Source of the DNA: JAVJSF01 sp040219555
GTDB lineage: Bacteria > Actinomycetota > Thermoleophilia > Miltoncostaeales > Miltoncostaeaceae
Assembly: GCA_040219555.1 (NCBI GenBank)
Contig: JAVJSF010000011.1
Span: 1 to 32,479 of the forward strand
DNA: 32,479 bases
Reading direction: 5' to 3'
Position 1 is the stretch's first letter. Each line of letters starts with the position of its first letter. The position numbers and the translations under genes were made by a program. Positions 24,304 to 30,197 of the stretch are shown here, piece by piece. The notes beneath the pieces are model-generated. The model saw only the letters and a program-made list of their open reading frames with translations, made no database searches and was not told the DNA's origin.

Positions 24304-25197
24304 CTACTGGGGTGCGCCGGCGATCAGCCCCCGGAAGGCGGCCGCGTTGCGCAGGGCGTGGTCGCGCGCGTTGTTGTTGAACACCACCGCCACCTCCTGC
24401 GCCTCCTCGGCCAGCGCCAGGACCGGCTCGACCCACTCCTCCAGCTCCTGCCCGCTGTACACGTAGTCGAAGCGCTCGGCCACGGTGCGGCTGCCCTGCC
24501 ACGTGCCGGCGTTTCGCCCATGGAGGCGCACGTAGGCCAGCGCCGGCGTCGTCACGTCCAGCAGCGTGGGCAGGGCGCTGCTCACGTCGATGCTCGGCGT
24601 GTCCACGGTCACCAGGGCCGCATCGCGCTCGCCCAGCAGCGCCAGGGTGGAGGCGATGCGATCCGGCGCCACCCAGGAGCGGTGGCGGAACTCCACCGCC
24701 ACGCGCCGGGGCGCCAGGCGCTCCACGATGCGCGCCACCTCGGCCGCCTCGGCATCCCCCGCGGCGACGAAGGGCGGCAACTGGAGCAGCACGGCGCCCA
24801 GCTTGTCGCCCAGCGGTTCCACCGCCTCGTGCAGAAGGTCGATGGCGGAGTCGCGCAACTCCCGCCCGGGCCGGCGGATGCGCCCGCGGCGGTCCAGCTG
24901 GGCAGGCATGTCGCGCAGCGCCGGCGGAAGCCGCGCCGGCTCACACGGGTGCCCCGAGATGAGCTGATGCGCCTTCACGTGGAAGCGGAAGCCCCCGGGG
25001 GTCCGCTCGGCCCAGCGGGCGACTGTGGCGGGATCCGGCAGCGCGTAGAAGCTGGCGTTGACCTCCACCATGTCGAAATGCTCGGCGTAGTACCGCAGCC
25101 GGCCCTCGGCGTCGTTCTTGACCGACTCGGGGTACCAGCCGGCCCGGATGAACTCCGGGTCGGTCCACGACGCGGTCCCCACGCGCACCCGCCCCAC
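24304..25197 (-). CDS. DUF72 (YecE-like) protein
   Basis: This 297-aa TIM-barrel-like protein of the DUF72/YecE family has no established function. Diagnostic segments are GTASWTD (7-13), FDMVEVNASFYALP (41-54), FRFHVKAHQLISG, VEFRHRSW and YVRLHGRN. VVFNNNARDHALRNA near the C-terminus completes the conserved set. GTG at 25197 is chosen because GGGAGG lies 6 nt upstream and the family starts here; a frame open to 25383 runs into the ARPP-1 gene. A TACGCT -10 (25224-25229) supplies its own promoter. Its ribosome-binding site lies in one arm of an 11-bp hairpin. The 75-nt gap to the HEPN gene holds nothing clear. Confidence 0.9.
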   Translation of the reverse strand: MGRVRVGTASWTDPEFIRAGWYPESVKNDAEGRLRYYAEHFDMVEVNASFYALPDPATVARWAERTPGGFRFHVKAHQLISGHPCEPARLPPALRDMPAQLDRRGRIRRPGRELRDSAIDLLHEAVEPLGDKLGAVLLQLPPFVAAGDAEAAEVARIVERLAPRRVAVEFRHRSWVAPDRIASTLALLGERDAALVTVDTPSIDVSSALPTLLDVTTPALAYVRLHGRNAGTWQGSRTVAERFDYVYSGQELEEWVEPVLALAEEAQEVAVVFNNNARDHALRNAAAFRGLIAGAPQ

Positions 25198-25204
25198 CGG
25201 CCAC

Positions 25205-25239
25205 CTCCCGCCGCTCCCCCGCGAGCGTAGCGGCGGGAG
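25205..25239 (-). terminator. ARPP-1 terminator that also covers the DUF72 ribosome-binding site
   Basis: CTCCCGCCGCT (25205-25215) and AGCGGCGGGAG (25229-25239) are perfect reverse complements around 13 nt. On the minus strand the hairpin begins 13 nt after the ARPP-1 stop. Its 3' arm includes most of the GGGAGG that serves DUF72, so read-through RNA would bury that site. Confidence 0.6.
25224..25229 (-). promoter_or_regulatory. Predicted -10 for DUF72 within the hairpin loop
   Basis: The minus strand reads TACGCT. Transcription would begin near 25217, inside the loop, so this mRNA lacks the 5' arm of the hairpin and its ribosome-binding site stays free. Confidence 0.4.
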
Positions 25240-25252
25240 AGCCGTCCCGGCG

Positions 25253-26188
25253 CTAGCGCACGTAGGCCGAGAGCTGGACCAGCTCGCCCAGGGGGTCCAG
25301 CAGCCCCGTGACCTCCAGCGGCCCGCTCGCCCCGCGCACATCCACCCCGGCCCCCGCCGACGGCGCAGCGTCCAGCGGCACAACCGACACCGCCTTCAGC
25401 AGGCGCACCAGGTCGCGCCGGCGCAGCGGAGCCCGCGCGGGCGCGGGCGCGTCGGCCGCATCAGCGGCGTAGCCGGCCAGCAGGCGCGGCCAGAGGTCCG
25501 CGAAGACGTCGGCGCGCGACAGGACGTCCACGCACACCGGCCGGCCCCCCAGCGCCACCACGGCGCCGCACTGACCCGGGACCACGGGGAAGGCCGCGAT
25601 GGTCGCCGCGACCCGCTCGGACCTCGCCTCGACCACGCCGGCGTACGCCTGGGTGGCCGACCGCGAGCCGGCGCTGCGGGACATCGAGCGCACCTCGTCC
25701 CACACGCGGCCCTGGGCACGACCGGGCTCGCGGGGCCCACCGCACAGGGCCTCGGCCTTGCCCCGACGCAGGCGCGGCGACGCCGTGCGCGGGGCGGCGC
25801 TGAAGGAGCCCGCGCCGCCCCACCGGCCGCTCTCCACGCACGAGACCGGAACCGGCAGACGCGCGCCGGCCGGGACCAGCACGCTGAGGTTGATGATCCG
25901 GTCCTGCTTCGCTCCCGCGATCTCCTCCCCATCCACCAGCAACACCGCCACCGGCAGCGGGTTCTGCACCACCACGCCAGCCACCGCACCGGCGGCGTCC
26001 ACCTCGGTCAACCGCGCCCCGCGCTCCATCGCGTCCGCCAGGCCGGTGTAGACCCCCGCGGGCCCCGTGTTGCGCACCAGCGGGGGCACCGTCAGCGGTC
26101 CCACCGTCCGCGGCGCGAGCGCCGTGAACATCTCCTCCACCGGCACCGGCAGCCGGATGGCCTGCCTCCCATCGACACCTGTCGTCAT
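25253..26188 (-). CDS. ARPP-1 domain protein
   Basis: This 311-aa protein matches ARPP-1, the ADP-ribosylglycohydrolase- and phosphatase-associated domain, a family without a proven activity. Recognisable segments are PLTVPPL (31-37), VDGEEIAGAKQDRIIN (86-101) and PVSCVESGRW (114-123). No signal peptide or membrane helix is present. The ATG at 26188 has GGAG about 8 nt upstream. It is divergent from the AlpA/MerR-like gene across 88 nt that carry two related dyads, one touching each predicted -10. This implies joint control by the neighbouring regulator. No ADP-ribosylation gene lies nearby, so the family association is not supported locally. The function is unknown. Confidence 0.82.
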   Translation of the reverse strand: MTTGVDGRQAIRLPVPVEEMFTALAPRTVGPLTVPPLVRNTGPAGVYTGLADAMERGARLTEVDAAGAVAGVVVQNPLPVAVLLVDGEEIAGAKQDRIINLSVLVPAGARLPVPVSCVESGRWGGAGSFSAAPRTASPRLRRGKAEALCGGPREPGRAQGRVWDEVRSMSRSAGSRSATQAYAGVVEARSERVAATIAAFPVVPGQCGAVVALGGRPVCVDVLSRADVFADLWPRLLAGYAADAADAPAPARAPLRRRDLVRLLKAVSVVPLDAAPSAGAGVDVRGASGPLEVTGLLDPLGELVQLSAYVR

Positions 26189-26202
26189 CACACACGCTCC
26201 AT

Positions 26203-26217
26203 GTAGACGTTCACTAC
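26203..26217. promoter_or_regulatory. Operator-like dyad 1 (ARPP-1 side)
   Basis: GTAGACGTTCACTAC is a GTAG-N7-CTAC dyad. On the minus strand its last three bases (TAC) open the putative -10 TACATG (26202-26197 side) of the ARPP-1 gene. Ten of its 15 bases match dyad 2 in the same orientation. Confidence 0.5.
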
Positions 26218-26252
26218 GGTACCAGCGACCGCGGACGTCTGACACAAGGCGT

Positions 26253-26267
26253 GTAGTCGTCAGCTAC
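26253..26267. promoter_or_regulatory. Operator-like dyad 2 (regulator side)
   Basis: GTAGTCGTCAGCTAC repeats the GTAG-N7-CTAC pattern 50 bp from dyad 1, centre to centre. Its final TAC opens the -10 TACAGT (26265-26270), which lies 6 nt before the leaderless ATG at 26277. A CTGACA (26239-26244) could be a -35 with an unusually long 20-bp spacer, as in MerR-activated promoters. Confidence 0.5.
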
Positions 26268-26276
26268 AGTGCCGCC

Positions 26277-26897
26277 ATGGAACGCGAGCGCCTGTACGGC
26301 CTGAAGGAGATCGCCACGAGTCTGGGCGAGCGCCCCGCCACCCTCAGCGCATGGCTGGCGCGCGGCACCAACGCCATGCCGCCGCCCGACGCGCGACTGG
26401 CCGCCGGGCCGGTGTGGTTCGCCTCCACCGTCGAGCCGTGGATGGCGATGCACTCGGCCGACCCGCTCCCCGCCGCGCCCGCCGTGCGCGCGGTCGTGCT
26501 GCGGCGCATCCTGCGACGTCACCTGCGCACGACGGCGCTGCTGCTGGAAGACCGCCCGCTGAGGCCCGGGCTGATCGCCCAGTCGCTCAAGGACCTGGAG
26601 GACGCCGGCCCCGACTGCGCCCGCGCCGCGTCCGAGGCCGAGGGCCCGCTGGCCCGGGCCCTCGCCGCCGAGCGCGACCTGATCGCCCGCCTGGGATCCG
26701 TGCGCCGGGCCACCGAGCGTGAGCTCGCGCCCTCGGGCGACCGCCGGCGCCCGCGCTGGGTGGGGCCCGAGCTGGACCGCGACTTCGCCGCGCTGGGGCG
26801 CGCCTTCGGCCTGCAGGCGGCGGCGCTGACGGCGGCGGTCACCGCCTGGCTGGCCGAGCACCCCGACGGCGGGCCGGAGGGGCACCCGCGCACCTAG
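26277..26897 (+). CDS. AlpA/MerR-like helix-turn-helix regulator
   Basis: This 206-aa protein opens with a winged HTH of the AlpA/excisionase/MerR type: LYGLKEIATSLGERPATLSAWLARG (7-31) followed by a wing, PDARLAAGPVWF (37-48). The remaining 150 residues are alpha-helical, rich in Ala/Arg/Leu and unrecognised. They may mediate dimerisation or ligand sensing. It is divergent from ARPP-1 across paired GTAG-N7-CTAC dyads, so it probably controls itself and ARPP-1. The mRNA appears leaderless (TACAGT 6 nt before the ATG). Its stop codon TAG forms the first three bases of the next gene's -10. A role as a phage excisionase is unlikely because no integrase is nearby. Confidence 0.75.
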   Translation: MERERLYGLKEIATSLGERPATLSAWLARGTNAMPPPDARLAAGPVWFASTVEPWMAMHSADPLPAAPAVRAVVLRRILRRHLRTTALLLEDRPLRPGLIAQSLKDLEDAGPDCARAASEAEGPLARALAAERDLIARLGSVRRATERELAPSGDRRRPRWVGPELDRDFAALGRAFGLQAAALTAAVTAWLAEHPDGGPEGHPRT

Positions 26898-26900
26898 ACT
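26895..26900 (+). promoter_or_regulatory. Predicted -10 of leaderless yaaA mRNA
   Basis: TAGACT begins on the regulator's stop codon and ends 7 nt before the GTG at 26908. No Shine-Dalgarno sequence is seen. The gene could also be read through from the regulator. Confidence 0.45.
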
Positions 26901-26907
26901 GCCGCGC

Positions 26908-27723
26908 GTGCTGTTGCTGCCACCGTCCGAGGGGAAGGCGCCGGGCGGGGAGGGCCCGCCGTGGGCCGAGGGCGCTCAGGCATTCGCCGGGCTGAACCCA
27001 CGACGGCGGACCCTGGGCGTGGCGGTCCGCCGGGCCCTGCGCAGCGGCGACGAGGCGGCCCGCACGCGCCTGCTGGGCGCCCGCGGCGACCTGCTGGCCG
27101 CGGCCGCGGCCGACTGGCGCGCGATCGACCGCGCGCCCACGCTCCCCGCCTGGAGACGCTACGCGGGGGTGGTGTGGAGCGCGCTGGACCCCGCGGGCCT
27201 CGACCGGGAGGCCCACGACGCACTGCTCGAGCGCGTCCTGATCCCCAGCGGCGCCTTCGGCCTGCTCGCGGCCGGCGACGCGGTGCCGGCGTACCGCCTC
27301 AAGATGGGGGCATCTGTGCCCGCCATCGGCGGGCTGGCCGCGTGGTGGCGACCGCGAATCGCCCCACTGGTCGCCGACCGGGCCCACGGAGGGTGGATCG
27401 TGGACCTCCTGCCCGGGGAGCACGCCGCCGCCCTGGACCCGGCCCGCATCGCTCGCGGCGGCGCGCGACTGGTGCGCGTGGCGCTCGTCACGGGCGAGGA
27501 CGCCGGCTCGGCGCGCGCCGTCGGCCACGCGGGCAAGCACGCCAAGGGCCTGCTGGCGCGCGCGGTCCTCACTCACGGGGCACGGACCCCGGACGAGGTC
27601 GCCGGCCTGGAGGTCCCGGGCCTGCGTACGCTGGCGGTCACCGCCGACGGCCCACTGCACACGGTGATGATCCGGGTCGCGCCGGCGGGCACCGAGACGC
27701 CGGAGCGATCACGCGGGCGGTGA
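26908..27723 (+). CDS. yaaA: YaaA family peroxide-stress protein
   Basis: This 271-aa YaaA (DUF328/UPF0246) protein belongs to a family whose E. coli member limits free iron and DNA damage during peroxide stress, with a DNA-binding fold. Diagnostic residues are PPSEGK (5-10), IPSGAFGLL, YRLKMG and the HAGKHAKGLLAR segment near the C-terminus. It is slightly longer than E. coli YaaA. The start is GTG at 26908; the spacing to TAGACT suggests a leaderless transcript. Its last 15 bases overlap the convergent GGDEF gene (stop at 27709), which is unusual but consistent with the packed layout. Conserved function in this organism is inferred from family membership only. Confidence 0.92.
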   Translation: MLLLPPSEGKAPGGEGPPWAEGAQAFAGLNPRRRTLGVAVRRALRSGDEAARTRLLGARGDLLAAAAADWRAIDRAPTLPAWRRYAGVVWSALDPAGLDREAHDALLERVLIPSGAFGLLAAGDAVPAYRLKMGASVPAIGGLAAWWRPRIAPLVADRAHGGWIVDLLPGEHAAALDPARIARGGARLVRVALVTGEDAGSARAVGHAGKHAKGLLARAVLTHGARTPDEVAGLEVPGLRTLAVTADGPLHTVMIRVAPAGTETPERSRGR

Positions 27724-29169
27724 GGGCCCGGCAGGTCCCGCATCCAGCGGGCTGAGCCGCGTGCTCCCGCCCACCACCCGGTCGCGCCCCGCAGCCTTGG
27801 CGGCGTACATCGCCCGGTCGGCGGCTTCCACCAGCACCTCGGCCGAGCAGTCGCCCTCCCCGGTGGCCACCCCGATGCTGACCGTCACACGGCGGTGGTC
27901 GACCGCCAGGCCGGCGACCGTCGTGCGGACCCGTTCGGCCACCTCGATCGCGTGCTCATGCGCCGTGCCCGGAAGGATCAGCGCCAGCTCCTCACCCCCG
28001 TAGCGGGATGCGATGTCGGTCAGCCGGGAGGACCCCCGCACCGCGTTGGCCACCGCGGCGAGCGCATCGTCGCCGGCCAGGTGGCCGTACGCGTCGTTGT
28101 AGGCCTTGAAGTTGTCGATGTCGATCAGGCACATGGACACCGGCCGCCCGGTGCGCTGCGACTCGGCCGTGCGCCGGGCGAGCTCGATGTCGAAGCTGCG
28201 CCGGTTCCCGAGCCCCGTGAGTTCATCGGTGAGGCTGCGCCGCTCCAACGAGGCCAGCGCCCTGGCGCGCGCGAGCCCCCCGGCCAGCGAGGCCGCCAGC
28301 GTCTCCAGCGGGCCCAGGTCGCGCGCCCGCACCCCGTGGTGTGCGACGCGCGCAAGCAGGGGGCGGCGGCACTCGATGACCCCGAACCCCTGCCCCTCCG
28401 AGCCGACCGGCACGATGATGACCGCGTCCAGACCCGACCGGCGCATGACCACCGTGGAGGGGGCAGATCCGGGCCGCAGGTGCACCGACCATCCCGGCAT
28501 CACGCGCTGGGCCGCGCGGCGGGTGATGTCGACCATGACCCCGGCGGTGTCGGCGTCCACCAGGCCGCGCGCGGCGCGATGCAGCACCTCCAGACGCTGG
28601 GCGCGTACCCGCAGCTCCCGCTCGGATGCCGCCGAGCCCACCGCGGCCGACACCAGCACCGCCCAGAGGAATGCCGGCGGGCCCAGGGCGCCCGCCGACC
28701 AGGGATCTCCACCCTCTGCGGCCAGGAGGACCAGGCCGGTCCCGCTCGCCGCGACGCCGGCGACGAGCCCCAGTCCCGCCGAGTACCCGATGGTGGCCCA
28801 GAGCGCGGCCAGCACGAGCAGACCCGCCAACGGACCGGTGGGTCCGCCGGCGGCGGCCACGACCGCGCCGGCCCAGGCCGCGTCCACCACCAGCGAAGCC
28901 CAGACCGCAGCCGTCAGGTGCGACGGGCGCCGGCGTGGCTCCAGCCATGCCAGCAGCTGCGCGAGCGCGGCGAACACGCACACCATGACCACGCGCTCCC
29001 GGTCCACCTCCGGCGCCCACGAGGGCGCCGCCAGCGCGGCCAGGCCCACCGCGGCCATCGCGGTGAGGCGCAGCCCCAGCACGCCCCCGTGGCGCGCCTC
29101 GAGACGGGCCCGCCGGGCGCGGACCGCGGCATCGCGATCGGCGCGCGCGGGCGGGTCGGGTGTCGGCAT
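27709..29169 (-). CDS. Membrane-bound diguanylate cyclase (GGDEF)
   Basis: This 486-aa protein is predicted to make cyclic di-GMP from two GTP. The N-terminal 180 residues contain about five membrane helices (roughly 33-49, 58-76, 90-108, 114-150, 163-180). A GAF-like sensor region (about 190-290) and a GGDEF domain (about 310-470) follow. The active-site loop is GGEEL (391-395), a functional variant. Metal- and substrate-binding residues are in LIDIDNFKAYNDAYGH. An inhibitory I-site RLTD (382-385) sits at the correct 5-residue spacing, implying product feedback. The ATG at 29169 lies 11 nt after the HDOD-LuxR stop, so it is the last gene of the operon. Its 3' end overlaps yaaA by 15 nt. Confidence 0.92.
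   Translation of the reverse strand: MPTPDPPARADRDAAVRARRARLEARHGGVLGLRLTAMAAVGLAALAAPSWAPEVDRERVVMVCVFAALAQLLAWLEPRRRPSHLTAAVWASLVVDAAWAGAVVAAAGGPTGPLAGLLVLAALWATIGYSAGLGLVAGVAASGTGLVLLAAEGGDPWSAGALGPPAFLWAVLVSAAVGSAASERELRVRAQRLEVLHRAARGLVDADTAGVMVDITRRAAQRVMPGWSVHLRPGSAPSTVVMRRSGLDAVIIVPVGSEGQGFGVIECRRPLLARVAHHGVRARDLGPLETLAASLAGGLARARALASLERRSLTDELTGLGNRRSFDIELARRTAESQRTGRPVSMCLIDIDNFKAYNDAYGHLAGDDALAAVANAVRGSSRLTDIASRYGGEELALILPGTAHEHAIEVAERVRTTVAGLAVDHRRVTVSIGVATGEGDCSAEVLVEAADRAMYAAKAAGRDRVVGGSTRLSPLDAGPAGPSPPA
27714..27730. terminator. Small hairpin over overlapping convergent ends
   Basis: CGGGC (27714-27718) pairs with GCCCG (27726-27730) around 7 nt that include the yaaA stop (27721-27723). 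The stem is short, so this is a weak candidate. Confidence 0.3.
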
Positions 29170-29180
29170 CGTGACCCTGT

Positions 29181-30197
29181 TCAGACCCAGCCGCGCTCGC
29201 GCGCCAGCAGAAGGGCGTGCGCCTGGCCGCTCACTCCGATCTTGCGGTAGACGTGGTGCAGATGGTTGTGGACCGTCGAGGGGGAGCAGCCCAGTTGCAG
29301 CGCCACCTGCTTGGGCGCCAGCCCCTCGGCCAGCATGCGCATGATCTCGAACTCGCGGTCGGTCAGATCCGGCGGGGATCCCGACCCGGCGTCCGGATCG
29401 GCGCCCAGCAGGAACGCCTCCAGCGTGGCCTCGGGCAGGCCGCAGGCCGCGGCGGCAGTCCCGACGCGCTCGACGGCGGTCATGTCGCCGGCCCGCGCGT
29501 CGACGATCAGCACGGCCAGCCACACCGCGCGCGGGGTGTCGCCCTCCGGCGCCTCGTCCGCGTGGTGGTGCTGCACCGCCGACGCCAACGCCGGCGCCAG
29601 GCCCCAGCGGTGCGCGATCCATGCGCCCACGCGGACGTGATCGGTGCCGAACAGCGACCGCTCGGCCGGAAGGCCGCGGAGGGGCTCGGAGACGTGCAGA
29701 CCGGCGTCGCGCACCACCTGCTGGAGGATCGGCATGCCGATGTCGTGGAGGAGCCCGGCCACGCGGGCCTGGGGACCCTCCGTCGGGGCCAGGCGGTCGG
29801 CCACCGCCCCGGCGGCCTCGCTGACGTCGGCGGCGCGATGGACCAGCGCCATGGCCCGCGTGCCGTAGGCCGGCAGGGCGCCGGACAGGAGCGGATAGGT
29901 GCTCGCGGCCAGCAGCAGGCCGCGCAGGGAGTCGGCCCCCAGGCGCACGACCGCCCGCTCGATGCTGTCGGCCGCGCCGCCGAAGACCGCGCTGCTGCCC
30001 AGGCGCATGACCTGGGCCGCCAGCTCGGGACTCTGGCCGACGCGCTCGGCCACGTGACGCAGCGAGGTGCGGTCGTCAGACAGGGTGCGCAAGGCGCCCT
30101 CGACCACGGCCGACGGCGCCGCGAGGCGCTCGGCGGCGCCCGCCACCAGCGCCGGCGAGACCGCGCCCACCCGGCGCCCGGTCACCGGGGCGCTCAC
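29181..30197 (-). CDS. HDOD-LuxR fusion regulator
   Basis: This 338-aa protein joins an HDOD domain (about 25-215) to a C-terminal LuxR HTH (about 276-335). HDOD features are RAVVRLGADSLRGLLL (81-96), GLLHDIG (148-154) and FGTDHVRVGAWIAHRWGL (183-200) followed by HHH (210-212). HD residues are partly retained, but HDOD domains are usually non-catalytic signalling modules. The HTH reads LTDREFEIMRMLAEGL to YRKIGVSGQAHALLL. The start GTG at 30197 overlaps the upstream stop (GTGA), giving tight coupling to the HD-GYP gene. Frames opening further upstream lie inside that gene. HDOD is more often joined to EAL or GGDEF domains, so direct fusion to a DNA-binding domain is notable. Confidence 0.88.
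   Translation of the reverse strand: MSAPVTGRRVGAVSPALVAGAAERLAAPSAVVEGALRTLSDDRTSLRHVAERVGQSPELAAQVMRLGSSAVFGGAADSIERAVVRLGADSLRGLLLAASTYPLLSGALPAYGTRAMALVHRAADVSEAAGAVADRLAPTEGPQARVAGLLHDIGMPILQQVVRDAGLHVSEPLRGLPAERSLFGTDHVRVGAWIAHRWGLAPALASAVQHHHADEAPEGDTPRAVWLAVLIVDARAGDMTAVERVGTAAAACGLPEATLEAFLLGADPDAGSGSPPDLTDREFEIMRMLAEGLAPKQVALQLGCSPSTVHNHLHHVYRKIGVSGQAHALLLARERGWV

Noticed and set aside
26277..26897. Phage excisionase / integrated element
   Set aside because: The AlpA-like HTH has no integrase, attachment-site repeats or phage genes nearby, and its promoter architecture suits a local regulator.
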